DNA from: a virus
Length of the DNA stretch: 38,969 nt
Direction: 5' to 3' (one strand)
IMG/VR virus record: IMGVR_UViG_3300049203_000146
Coordinates: 1-38,969 of that record
Below the pieces are notes generated by a model. That model ran no database searches and was not told where the DNA came from. It saw only the letters and a program-made list of their open reading frames with translations. Positions 1-6,010 of this stretch are shown here, piece by piece. Numbering within the stretch: the first letter of the stretch is position 1; each line of letters starts with the position of its first letter. The translations under genes and the position numbers were made by a program.

Positions 1-87
1 GCCGCGCGCCAAGCGGAGCGGCAGGCACAGTGCGAGCTCATCCGTGGGCTCATCCCGGCACCCATCCTGCGCGGGTTCAACGACTGA
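1..87 (+). CDS. 3' end of an alanine-rich protein (partial)
   Basis: Frame 1 is open from the first base and ends in TGA at 85-87, giving 28 residues that begin AARQAERQAQC and end LRGFND. The composition (Ala, Arg, Gln) fits the C-terminus of the alanine-repeat protein that runs off the right edge of the window (38569 onward). Inference: these are two ends of one gene, split where the sequence was opened in a GCC repeat. The residual frame at the right edge does not match directly (two bases left over), so a few repeat bases would be missing. The stop overlaps the ATG of the next gene as TGATG. Confidence 0.6.
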   Translation, partial: AARQAERQAQCELIRGLIPAPILRGFND

Positions 88-179
88 TGAACTTCGCCAA
101 GGCCATCTTCATCGGGCTCCTCCTGGAGCTCCTCGTCATCCTCCCGGCCGCGCTGCTCTTGTCGCGAGTTTGCGGCTGA
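87..179 (+). CDS. 30-residue predicted membrane peptide
   Basis: An ATG overlaps the preceding TGA (TGATG) and opens a 30-codon frame ending in TGA at 177-179. The peptide is a short polar start (MNFAK) followed by a continuous hydrophobic stretch rich in Leu, Ile and Val, then SRVCG, so it looks like a single transmembrane helix. Stop-start overlap with the upstream gene supports translation by coupling. Its function is unknown; similar tiny membrane peptides occur at 14002, 36514 and 36777 in this phage. Confidence 0.5.
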   Translation: MNFAKAIFIGLLLELLVILPAALLLSRVCG

Positions 180-251
180 CGCACGAAAGGTTGTTCGGTT
201 ACCAACGGAAAACCTACTTTTAACCCGAACGCCATAGAAAGGACGGCCGTG

Positions 252-482
252 ATGGTTGGGACTGAGATACACGTCGAAAGCTTCTGCCGCCTGGCGACGG
301 GCACCGGGTTCCGGGTAACTCTCGGCGGCCGCGTCTTCGCGGTCTTCATGCACCGCTTCGGCAAGCAGGACGTCACGCCCCTGGACGGGAACCTCCCGCT
401 GGATGACGCGACGCGCGCGGAGATTGTCGCCGCGGTTCAGGCCGACCTGCGCGGGTACGACTGGCAGGGCGCCCGTGAATAG
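252..482 (+). CDS. small hypothetical protein (76 aa)
   Basis: The frame has high GC at third codon positions and ends in TAG at 480-482. AAAGGA at 238-243 serves as ribosome binding site; spacing favours ATG 252 (8 bases), though the in-frame GTG at 249 is possible. The protein has a likely beta-rich first half (FRVTLGGRVFAVFMHRFG) and an acidic helical C-terminus (DATRAEIVAAVQADLRGYDW). I recognise no domain. It is followed by an AT-richer gap of 73 bases that holds a promoter. Confidence 0.6.
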   Translation: MVGTEIHVESFCRLATGTGFRVTLGGRVFAVFMHRFGKQDVTPLDGNLPLDDATRAEIVAAVQADLRGYDWQGARE

Positions 483-543
483 CTGGAACTTAAAGTTTCA
501 CTTTTCTCGCGCCAAAGTTATGCCCGATAACCTAGCATTATGG

Positions 544-555
544 TATATTATAGAT
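544..555 (+). promoter_or_regulatory. -10 box of a leaderless promoter
   Basis: TATATT at 544-549, preceded by TGG (extended -10), is followed by ATAGAT and then the ATG at 556. The expected transcription start, about seven bases after the -10 box, is the ATG itself. No ribosome binding site lies between. The same TATATT-ATAGAT-ATG string occurs at 38140-38154. The sequence 18 bases upstream (520-525) does not match the GTGTAC element of the other promoters. Confidence 0.65.
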
Positions 556-780
556 ATGAGCAACACGACGACCACCAAGCACAGCGACACCTGCAAAATG
601 ACCTTCGGCCGCAAGGACCCGGCCTGCTCCCGCTGCCGGGAGCTGCTCGCCGGTGCCAAGCCGCGCGCCTGGGCGAACACCCGGAAGGCGCTAGATGACG
701 CCCGGCACCTGGCGGAGATTCGTGCCCACGACTGCACCAGGGCCGGCTGCGGGCCGGTCTGCACCTTTGGAGACTGGTAA
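556..780 (+). CDS. Cys-rich small protein, leaderless
   Basis: A 74-residue protein starting at ATG 556, which sits at the predicted +1 of the -10 box at 544. It has a Thr-rich start and then paired cysteines: DPACSRC near residues 21-27 and HDCTRAGCGPVC near residues 58-69, a spacing that could bind one zinc ion. The function is unknown; a small zinc-binding early protein is a guess from the cysteines only. The lack of a Shine-Dalgarno sequence and the perfect -10 spacing decide this start over longer in-frame extensions upstream. Confidence 0.7.
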   Translation: MSNTTTTKHSDTCKMTFGRKDPACSRCRELLAGAKPRAWANTRKALDDARHLAEIRAHDCTRAGCGPVCTFGDW

Positions 781-805
781 CATGAACACGAGCAAGGAGA
801 AAGCC

Positions 806-982
806 ATGACACAGAAACAAGTCGCGGCGGCTAAGGTCCGTGCGTTTGATACCTTGAAAACGGCCGCCTGGGCTATCAAGGACCTCGCCCGTCGCAGCGG
901 CGAGTCCGAGGAATTGGCGCGGATAACGGCCGCGATTTACCTTCGTAACCTGGCCGACCGAATTATTATGGAGGGCATGTGA
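806..982 (+). CDS. small hypothetical helical protein (58 aa)
   Basis: AAGGAG at 795-800 lies at good distance before ATG 806, giving a 58-residue protein beginning MTQKQVAAAKVRAFDTL. An in-frame ATG at 782, two bases after the previous stop, would add 8 residues. The sequence looks alpha-helical and mildly basic (DLARRSGESEELARITAAIY). No domain is recognised. It overlaps the next gene by the GTGA junction at 979-982, so the two are probably translationally coupled. Confidence 0.6.
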   Translation: MTQKQVAAAKVRAFDTLKTAAWAIKDLARRSGESEELARITAAIYLRNLADRIIMEGM

Positions 983-1203
983 AACGCTACTGCATCCTTG
1001 TCATCACCCGCAACGGGCTTGAGTTCTTCGTCGGCCCCCGGGCCCTGTCCAGTAAGCCCTACCGGGAGAACTCCTGGGAGACGCGCGAGATGGCGGAGTT
1101 CAAGCTCGCCGCCCTGCAGCGCGCGTACCAGCCCGACCTGGAATCCGAGCGCTACCGCATGGATGTTTACGAGTTCATTGACACCGACACCCCCACCCAC
1201 TAG
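979..1203 (+). CDS. small hypothetical protein (74 aa), GTG start
   Basis: GTG at 979 overlaps the preceding TGA (GTGA) and opens a 74-residue frame ending in TAG. The protein reads MKRYCILVITRNGLEFFVG and then a hydrophilic helical part (TREMAEFKLAALQRAYQPD) and an acidic end. This beta-beta-alpha appearance is common in small phage proteins, but I do not recognise a family. GC-rich third positions support coding. Confidence 0.6.
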   Translation: MKRYCILVITRNGLEFFVGPRALSSKPYRENSWETREMAEFKLAALQRAYQPDLESERYRMDVYEFIDTDTPTH

Positions 1204-1217
1204 CAAGGAGAATTGAC

Positions 1218-1868
1218 ATGCTGGCATTCATCGACGTCGAGACCTACGAGGTGCGTACCGCCCAGACGGGGCCGCGCCGGGACAAGCTCACCCTGGTCAC
1301 GGACCCCGCGGACCTGGCCAAGAAGTTCACCCTCGTGCAGCTCGCGGCCATCTCAAAGAAAATTGGCAGCACCCCGGTGCCCGCCAAGTCCGCCAAGTCC
1401 GCCAAGGACAAGGTCGTCCCGAAGCTCTGGCGGGACCTCATCATCGAGGCGGAGAAGCAGCTCCACGCGGCGCCCGAGGACCTCTCGGACCTGCCGCCCC
1501 GTGAGCCGAACCCCATGCTGGCACCGGACCTGGTGCCCGAGGCCGCGCCCGTAACCAGCCGTGAGGTCGTGACCCCGGACCGGCCGCGCCAGGAAAAGGC
1601 GGGCACCCGCCCGCGCCTGAAGGGCTTCCAGCTCCACAACGTCCAGGTCGACCTGTCGACGCTGCCGCCGCAGGCCGCGCTCATCGCCCAGGGGCTGCTG
1701 CGTGAGGCCGCCCTGGGGACCACCGCGCTGTCGGCGGACCAGGTGGAGGCCTTCCTGGTCAAGCTCAACCTGAAGACCAAGCAGGAGCCGTGGCGCATCT
1801 TCCGCTACTACCACCGCAACCTCGAGCTGCTGGGCGTCATCAGCCCGCTGGCGGGGGACGGCGAGTAA
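1218..1868 (+). CDS. hypothetical protein with winged-helix-like C-terminus (216 aa)
   Basis: AAGGAGAA at 1205-1212 precedes ATG 1218. The protein has an N-terminal domain (MLAFIDVETYEVR), a Lys/Ala linker with a triple AKSAKSAKD repeat near residue 55, a Pro-rich linker, and a C-terminal helical module ending WRIFRYYHRNLELLGVI. That last part resembles the C-terminus of the next gene product (EVIGFYMYGWKKSGLFTV): aromatic-rich helix, short turn, Leu-Gly-x-hydrophobic strand. Inference: the two share a small winged-helix-like or dimerisation module. No catalytic motif is visible. It is the last gene before the promoter at 1902. Confidence 0.65.
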   Translation: MLAFIDVETYEVRTAQTGPRRDKLTLVTDPADLAKKFTLVQLAAISKKIGSTPVPAKSAKSAKDKVVPKLWRDLIIEAEKQLHAAPEDLSDLPPREPNPMLAPDLVPEAAPVTSREVVTPDRPRQEKAGTRPRLKGFQLHNVQVDLSTLPPQAALIAQGLLREAALGTTALSADQVEAFLVKLNLKTKQEPWRIFRYYHRNLELLGVISPLAGDGE

Positions 1869-1901
1869 CCTGTCGCAATGGCACCTTACGACAAGATTTT
1901 C

Positions 1902-1931
1902 GTGTACTAATGGCCCGCGTGGTGTTATATT
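1902..1931 (+). promoter_or_regulatory. promoter GTGTAC-N18-TATATT
   Basis: GTGTAC at 1902-1907, an 18-base spacer, then TATATT at 1926-1931 preceded by TGT (extended -10). The same two elements with the same spacing occur at 38116-38145 and, on the minus strand, at 35228-35199; 5949-5978 has TAGAAT as -10. Upstream lie TGTCGCAA (1871-1878) and TTACGACA (1886-1893), an imperfect inverted pair. The predicted start near 1938 leaves a 45-base leader with a small hairpin (GCGGG/CCCGC) and an AAGGAG site before ATG 1983. Confidence 0.7.
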
Positions 1932-1982
1932 AGAAGAGCACCCGCGGGGTAACAACCCGCCCATCTCACCAAGGAGTATATC

Positions 1983-2324
1983 ATGAACGATGAAACCAGC
2001 ACCCAGGAAGCCGCGGCGCCCGTCGCCGAGAAGCCCAAGCGCGCGAAGAAGGCCAAGGTCCGCAAGGTGACCTACTTCAGCTTCGCCCGCGACCTCGCCG
2101 GCGACGAGAAGCTGAACCGCACCCAGCAGGCCATCATCGACGCCATCCGCGCCGAGGCCGACGCGAACGGCGGCAAGGCCGACCGCGCCAAGGTGCTCGC
2201 CCGCCTGTCGCCCGAGTCGCTGCTCACGAAGCAGACGCCCTCGGAGGTCATCGGCTTCTACATGTACGGTTGGAAGAAGTCCGGCCTGTTCACCGTGTCG
2301 AAGGTCGAGGAACCCGCCGCCTAA
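1983..2324 (+). CDS. small basic protein, possible DNA-binding (113 aa)
   Basis: AAGGAG at 1971-1976 precedes ATG 1983. The protein has a disordered acidic-Ala start, a lysine-rich stretch (KPKRAKKAKVRK, about residues 18-29), a helical core (RTQQAIIDAIRAEADANGG) and the C-terminal EVIGFYMYGWKKSGLFTV module seen in the preceding gene product. A lysine-rich tail plus a winged-helix-like core would fit a nucleoid- or DNA-binding role, but this is inference. It has its own promoter and is followed by a terminator-like structure, so it may be expressed as a single-gene transcript. Confidence 0.65.
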   Translation: MNDETSTQEAAAPVAEKPKRAKKAKVRKVTYFSFARDLAGDEKLNRTQQAIIDAIRAEADANGGKADRAKVLARLSPESLLTKQTPSEVIGFYMYGWKKSGLFTVSKVEEPAA

Positions 2325-2337
2325 CACGCGGCCAAGG

Positions 2338-2399
2338 GTCCCGCTTGCGGGGCCGCGGGACGTGGACGCCGGTGAGGCCGCCCGTCCCGCAAAATTTTT
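2338..2399 (+). terminator. intrinsic terminator with competing hairpin (attenuator-like)
   Basis: GTCCCGC (2338-2344), GCGGGAC (2355-2361) and GTCCCGC (2384-2390) are three mutually exclusive pairing partners. Pairing of the second and third (8 bp, GCGGGACG with CGTCCCGC) makes a hairpin directly followed by AAAATTTTT, a typical intrinsic terminator. Pairing of the first and second would prevent it. It lies 14 bases after the stop of the 1983 gene. Confidence 0.6.
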
Positions 2400-2699
2400 C
2401 GAGAATGCCCGTCCCTAACCCCCGGCTATCGACGCCAACCTTACGGTGGGGAACAGGCCGCGCGCCATTGAGCCACTCGCCGACGTCCATGGCGTCAGCC
2501 CGCTAGCGGGCAGGTAGGTGGCCTTGGTGTGATTGCTTGGGCGGGCATAATCCTGGGGTCGTGTGGGGCGTACAAACCATTCCCGCCCAGGTGCTGGTGG
2601 CCGACCAGAATAAACAAACGGCCGGGGGTACGGGGTCCCCCGCGAAGTGCCTGAAAGGCGCGCGGAAACAAAACCCCCGAACTTTTAAGGAGACGGGCC
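2400..2699 (+). other. 300-base stretch without a convincing gene
   Basis: No frame here has a good start and coding-like third positions. The stretch holds a perfect 14-bp palindrome (2498-2511), a CGGGGG/CCCCCG hairpin (2623-2642) and a 7-bp inverted pair GGGCGGG/CCCGCCC (about 2537-2587) enclosing 36 bases. The AAGGAG at 2687-2692 belongs to the next gene. It could be a long leader or a small RNA; I cannot decide from sequence alone. Confidence 0.4.
2498..2511. repeat. perfect 14-bp palindrome GCCCGCTAGCGGGC
   Basis: The 14 bases equal their own reverse complement. The element lies in a non-coding stretch, so it could be a protein-binding site or the stem of a small hairpin. No other copy was noticed in the window. 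Confidence 0.6.
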
Positions 2700-2870
2700 A
2701 TGCAGCTGAACATGAACAAGGTCGAGAAGCGCGGCGCCGAGTGGGCCGAGTACGAGAAGCTGGCCTCCTTCTTCAGCGACGCCGGCTCCCGCGTGTACAT
2801 CCCGCCGCGCGACCAGGCCCAGGCCTACGTGCGCTACACCCACCTTCACGCCTACTTTTTCACCCGGTAA
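2700..2870 (+). CDS. small hypothetical protein (56 aa)
   Basis: AAGGAG at 2687-2692 precedes ATG 2700; the 57-codon frame ends in TAA at 2868-2870. The protein begins MQLNMNKVEKRG, has an amphipathic helix (EWAEYEKLASFFSDAG) and then an aromatic, likely beta end (RVYIPPRD, YVRYTHLHAYFF). GC-rich third positions and the clear ribosome site support it. The function is unknown. Its downstream neighbour follows after 13 bases that include TTGCGACA. Confidence 0.6.
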   Translation: MQLNMNKVEKRGAEWAEYEKLASFFSDAGSRVYIPPRDQAQAYVRYTHLHAYFFTR

Positions 2871-2883
2871 GGAATTGCGACAA

Positions 2884-3123
2884 ATGTTCACCCGACTCCT
2901 CACCCAGCTCAAGCGCTGGTGGCTGACGCGCAGCTGCCCGCACGCGCCCGCCTTCCCGCCCGGGGCGTCCGCCATCATCAAGCAGACCAAGTGGGACGAT
3001 GACCTGGGAGATGTCAACCGCCGCGCGCTCTGCGCCATTTGCGGCGCGACCTGGGAACGCATCCCGGACTGGGCCACGTTCAGGCCATCCCCGGGCCGCC
3101 CCGTCAAGGGCCCCCGTGGGTAA
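2884..3123 (+). CDS. small Cys/Trp-containing protein (79 aa)
   Basis: AAGGAA at 2869-2874 precedes ATG 2884; a TTG at 2875 in frame is too close to it. The protein begins MFTRLLTQLKRWW, carries SCPHAP near residue 19 and CAICGATWERIPDW near residue 54, so it could bind zinc through CPH and CxxC. The C-terminal residues are basic and Pro-rich. No family is recognised. It overlaps the next gene's GTG by 8 bases. Confidence 0.55.
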   Translation: MFTRLLTQLKRWWLTRSCPHAPAFPPGASAIIKQTKWDDDLGDVNRRALCAICGATWERIPDWATFRPSPGRPVKGPRG

Positions 3124-3400
3124 GATACTCCAACGCGTGCCGGACCAGGTCCAGCTGGACGCCCGTCACGTCATGCACCTGCAGGGCATGGAGGTCGCCG
3201 AGGACCTCGTGGACCTGGGACAGGTGCAGCAGTGCCTGTTGGCGGCGCTGAACAAGCTGCTCGACACGCCCCTGGCCCTGGGGATGTTCTGCCGCAACCT
3301 CGAGGCCGCCTTCGCGACCCTGGAGAAGGAGCTCGCCGCCCGTGACCTACCCCCTGAACCTGCGACAAAGCCTGAGGAGGCCCCTGATGCGCCAGTATAA
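3116..3400 (+). CDS. hypothetical helical protein (94 aa), GTG start
   Basis: GTG 3116 lies inside the last codons of the preceding gene, with AAGGG nearby upstream. The protein (MGKILQRVPDQVQLDARHV onward) is predicted mostly helical with a Leu-rich middle (QQCLLAALNKLLDTPLAL) and an acidic, Pro-rich tail (PEPATKPEEAPDAPV). No domain is recognised. It overlaps the following nuclease gene by 14 bases, which suggests coupled expression and perhaps a shared role with it. Confidence 0.55.
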   Translation: MGKILQRVPDQVQLDARHVMHLQGMEVAEDLVDLGQVQQCLLAALNKLLDTPLALGMFCRNLEAAFATLEKELAARDLPPEPATKPEEAPDAPV

Positions 3401-4010
3401 CATCTACCCGACCCTGCTCGACTCCTTTACCTGGTGGAAGGACCGCGGCGGCGACAAGGCCCTCGGCGAGCTCATGGACAAGCTCAACAAGAAGCCCTTC
3501 AAAGGGACACCGGCCATGGAGCGGGGCACGGCTTTTAACGACGTCATAGACGACCTTTGTAAGATTCCTCAAAAGATGGCCATCGAGTCTTCGAATAACA
3601 AGGTTGCCCACAAGGGGTTCGAGTTTCCCTTGGACCTGTCCTTGGACATCGCCAACCGCGTGCGTGGCTCCCAGATGCAGAAGTACCTCCAGGCCCGCCT
3701 CCCGTTCGGCGCCTACGACGTGAAAGTCTACGGCTTCGCGGACTACGTCGCGCCCGACCGCATCTGGGAGCTGAAGACCGGGTCATACTACCCCGGCAAG
3801 TTCGCGCGGCGCTGGCAGCGGGCCACCTACCTGGCCTGCGCCCAGCACGCCAAGAAGTTCACCTACCTCGTCACGGACTTTGTTAACGTGTACGAGGAGA
3901 CCTACGAGGAGCCGGGCCGCGTCGAGCTGTACGAGGTCATCCGTGAGTTCGTCGACTTCATCGAGACCCGCCGCGACCAAATCAACAACCCCAAGCTGTT
4001 CGGAGGCTGA
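3387..4010 (+). CDS. PD-(D/E)XK nuclease, RecB/Cas4-like
   Basis: A 207-residue protein starting at ATG 3387 behind GAGGAG. It carries the RecB-type nuclease signature: GFADYV with Asp119, then WELKTG with Glu128 and Lys130, and downstream the Q-x-x-x-Y motif (QRATY, about residues 144-148). The family comprises metal-dependent exonucleases or endonucleases that process DNA ends during replication and recombination. Here it probably acts with the recombination genes further right or degrades host DNA. The four conserved cysteines of iron-sulphur Cas4 proteins are not seen. The stop precedes the amidase ATG by one base. Confidence 0.8.
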   Translation: MRQYNIYPTLLDSFTWWKDRGGDKALGELMDKLNKKPFKGTPAMERGTAFNDVIDDLCKIPQKMAIESSNNKVAHKGFEFPLDLSLDIANRVRGSQMQKYLQARLPFGAYDVKVYGFADYVAPDRIWELKTGSYYPGKFARRWQRATYLACAQHAKKFTYLVTDFVNVYEETYEEPGRVELYEVIREFVDFIETRRDQINNPKLFGG

Positions 4011-4011
4011 C

Positions 4012-4473
4012 ATGTCGCGCCTAACCAACATCATCGTCCACTGCTCCGACTCCCGGTGGGGCTGCGCCCGCGCCATCCGCCAGTGGCACCAGGCCAAGGG
4101 GTGGAAGGACATCGGCTACCACTTCGTCATTCTCAACGGACAGTTCGGCCCGGGCTTCTACGTCGAGGCCGCCAACGGCTCCATCGAGGCGGGGCGGTAC
4201 ATGGACCAGGACGACATGGTCGCCGAGAACGAGGTCGGCGCCCACTGCCTCGGGTACAACGAGAACTCCGTCGGCATTTGCCTGGTGGGCAAGGACACCT
4301 TCACGTCGGCCCAGCTGGAATCCCTGGCGTCGCTCGTCAAGGAGCTCCAGCGGGCGCACAACATCCCCACGACCAACGTCCTGGGGCACTGCGAGACCGC
4401 GTCCGGGAAGAAGGAGGGGAAGAGCTGCCCCAACTTCGACATGAAGAAGTTCCGTGAGGCGTGCCTGAAGTAA
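4012..4473 (+). CDS. N-acetylmuramoyl-L-alanine amidase (endolysin, T7 lysozyme type)
   Basis: A 153-residue protein, the same size as T7 lysozyme, starting at ATG 4012 after GGAGG. It has the PGRP/amidase_2 fold signature: IIVHCSD with zinc ligand His10, GYHFVI with Tyr36, GHCETA with His126, and a KSCPNFD segment with Lys137 and zinc ligand Cys139. The enzyme cleaves the amide bond between MurNAc and the stem peptide of peptidoglycan. No signal peptide is seen, so release would need a holin. It sits in the early region rather than beside the tail genes; T7 lysozyme also regulates RNA polymerase, but no phage RNA polymerase is present here. Confidence 0.92.
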   Translation: MSRLTNIIVHCSDSRWGCARAIRQWHQAKGWKDIGYHFVILNGQFGPGFYVEAANGSIEAGRYMDQDDMVAENEVGAHCLGYNENSVGICLVGKDTFTSAQLESLASLVKELQRAHNIPTTNVLGHCETASGKKEGKSCPNFDMKKFREACLK

Positions 4474-4475
4474 CA

Positions 4476-4510
4476 TTGCGACAACCTTTTGGCCCGCGCG
4501 AGGGTATATT
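4476..4510 (+). promoter_or_regulatory. promoter with TTGCGACA and TATATT
   Basis: TTGCGACA at 4476-4483, a TTTTGGCC tract, then TATATT at 4505-4510 preceded by GGG. The promoter at 35499-35533 has the same arrangement, with TTGCGACA starting 29 bases before TATATT in both. The predicted start near 4517 leaves about 45 bases of leader with a second motif copy (CTGCGACA, 4534-4541) and a strong AAAGGAG site before ATG 4562. Confidence 0.65.
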
Positions 4511-4561
4511 ACCTAAGTGCACGGCTAAAAGTCCTGCGACAACTTAAGAAAGGAGAGCAAG

Positions 4562-5422
4562 ATGGCCAACGAACGCGGCAAGCACCTCGACAACACCCAC
4601 CTCAGCATCGACCAGGCCGAGGCCCGGGGGTTCATCCACCGGGACTACATCGCCCACTGCCTCCGCTGGACGCACGTGGCCAAGCACCTCCAGGCCGGCC
4701 AGAAGTACAAGACCGCCCACATCCTCGACATCGGCTGTGGCAAGGAGGTCCCCCTCGCCAAGCTGATGTACTCCTCCCGCCTCATCCCGGAGACCGGGAG
4801 CTACACCGGGCTGGACTACAACAAGCTCGAGGTGCCGGCCATGTTCCACACCGGCAAGTTCCCCATCAAGCTGCACGGGGGCATGATGTTCCCGCAGGCC
4901 GCGCCGGAGGACGTGTACACCCGGAAGTTCGACGTCATCACCTGTTTCGAGGTCCTCGAGCACGTGGAGCCCGCGCAGGTTGTCATCATGCTGAAGGCCA
5001 TTTCGGGCCTGCTCGCCCCCGGCGGTCGCGCGTTCCTGTCCACCCCCTGCTATGACGCCAAGGTCGGTGCGGCGGCGAACCACGTCAACGAGATGAGCTA
5101 TGGCGCCTTCGGCGCGCTCATCGAGCACAGCGACCTGTGCATCCACGACCACTTCGGGACCTTCGCCTCCATCCGGGACTACCAAGGCCAGCTTGACGCC
5201 ATGTTGGGCGGCGCCTTCAACCGCCTGCGTGAGTACTACGACGTGAACTACCTGGCGACCATCCTGGCGCCCCTGTTCCCGGCGCAGTCCCGCAACTGCC
5301 TGTGGGTCGTGGGCTCGAACGCGGTGGCCAAGAGCCACTTCTTCGCGTCCCCGGCGTATTACACGGACGTGTCCCACTCCTCGTCGGCCATGTGGCCCGA
5401 GTTCGCACGGAGCCTGACATGA
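4562..5422 (+). CDS. class I SAM-dependent methyltransferase
   Basis: AAAGGAGAG precedes ATG 4562; the protein has 286 residues. Motif I (ILDIGCGKEVPLAKL, around residue 60) binds S-adenosylmethionine, and FDVITCFEVLEHVEP (around residue 125) is the usual motif IV region, followed by LLAPGGRAFLSTP. The N-terminal 50 residues and the long C-terminal part are not recognisable, so the substrate is unknown; it lacks the (D/N)PP(Y/F) motif of DNA adenine or N4-cytosine methyltransferases. It has its own promoter and overlaps the MazG-like gene as ATGA. A role in modifying a nucleotide, a glycan or a protein is open. Confidence 0.75.
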   Translation: MANERGKHLDNTHLSIDQAEARGFIHRDYIAHCLRWTHVAKHLQAGQKYKTAHILDIGCGKEVPLAKLMYSSRLIPETGSYTGLDYNKLEVPAMFHTGKFPIKLHGGMMFPQAAPEDVYTRKFDVITCFEVLEHVEPAQVVIMLKAISGLLAPGGRAFLSTPCYDAKVGAAANHVNEMSYGAFGALIEHSDLCIHDHFGTFASIRDYQGQLDAMLGGAFNRLREYYDVNYLATILAPLFPAQSRNCLWVVGSNAVAKSHFFASPAYYTDVSHSSSAMWPEFARSLT

Positions 5423-5925
5423 GCAGCATCCACGACGTCATGCAGTTCCAACGTAAGTTCGACATCCCGGAGAACCGGGAACCCGGGTTCCTGCCCGACA
5501 GCCGGATGGCCGAACGCCTCAACTTCCTGCTCGAGGAGCTCAAGGAGCTGGCGAACGCCTGCGGTTACTTTCTCGACGATGGCAAGGATGGGGCGCTGGA
5601 CATCAAGTTCAAAAAGTTCAGTAACCACCAAAGCGCGGAAGACCTCGAAAAGGCCATCGACGGCCTCGTCGACCTGGTCTACGTCGCCCTCGGCACGGCG
5701 GCCCAGATGGGCCTCGGGGGACTGACCCCGGTCAACGCCCGCGGCCGCTCTCCCATCATCTGGTGGGAGGCCTGGCGCCGCGTGCACGCGGCGAACATGC
5801 AGAAGGTCCGCGTGACCGACGTGTCGCAATCCAAGCGGGGCAGCCCCTACGATTGCGTCAAGCCGCCGGGTTGGGTCGCCCCGACCTTCGGGGACCTTCT
5901 AGGACCTAAAATTCCTACAAGGTGA
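5419..5925 (+). CDS. MazG-like / all-alpha NTP pyrophosphatase
   Basis: ATG 5419 overlaps the methyltransferase stop (ATGA). The 168-residue protein has the all-alpha NTP-pyrophosphatase pattern: LLEELKEL with Glu39, Glu40 and Glu43, and later AIDGLVDLVYVALGTAAQMG with Asp81 and Asp85, the metal-binding set. Members hydrolyse (d)NTPs to NMP and pyrophosphate. Its place before a dNMP kinase and a TS-family hydroxymethylase suggests it supplies or removes a particular nucleotide, possibly dCTP; this is inference from context. The C-terminal 60 residues (WEAWRRVHAANMQKVR, then a KPPGW segment) are typical of phage members. Confidence 0.75.
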   Translation: MSSIHDVMQFQRKFDIPENREPGFLPDSRMAERLNFLLEELKELANACGYFLDDGKDGALDIKFKKFSNHQSAEDLEKAIDGLVDLVYVALGTAAQMGLGGLTPVNARGRSPIIWWEAWRRVHAANMQKVRVTDVSQSKRGSPYDCVKPPGWVAPTFGDLLGPKIPTR

Positions 5926-5948
5926 CCCTGTCGCGACTGCAAAAAGGT

Positions 5949-5978
5949 GTGTACTTAGGGTTACCCTCGCATTAGAAT
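5949..5978 (+). promoter_or_regulatory. promoter GTGTAC-N18-TAGAAT
   Basis: GTGTAC at 5949-5954, 18 bases, then TAGAAT at 5973-5978. The -10 box is followed by ATAGATACG, nearly the ATAGATATG found at the leaderless promoters, but here there is no start codon. TGTCGCGA lies upstream at 5929-5936. The leader contains GAAAGGGG before ATG 6011. The promoter would drive the nucleotide-modification and replication genes. Confidence 0.65.
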
Positions 5979-6010
5979 ATAGATACGCGCAATCCAGAAA
6001 GGGGTCGGTT

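Noticed and set aside
191-220. A promoter TTGTTC-N18-TACTTT before the 252 gene
   Set aside because: Both elements are weak and not shared with the other promoters; the region also contains an imperfect inverted repeat. Not strong enough to list.
2537-2587. A tRNA, because of a 7-bp GGGCGGG/CCCGCCC pair
   Set aside because: The enclosed 36 bases are too few for a tRNA and lack the TTCGA loop and an anticodon arm.
4012-4473. T7-like inhibitor of a phage RNA polymerase
   Set aside because: The sequence is of the T7 lysozyme family, but no single-subunit RNA polymerase gene exists in the window, so only the amidase role is supported.
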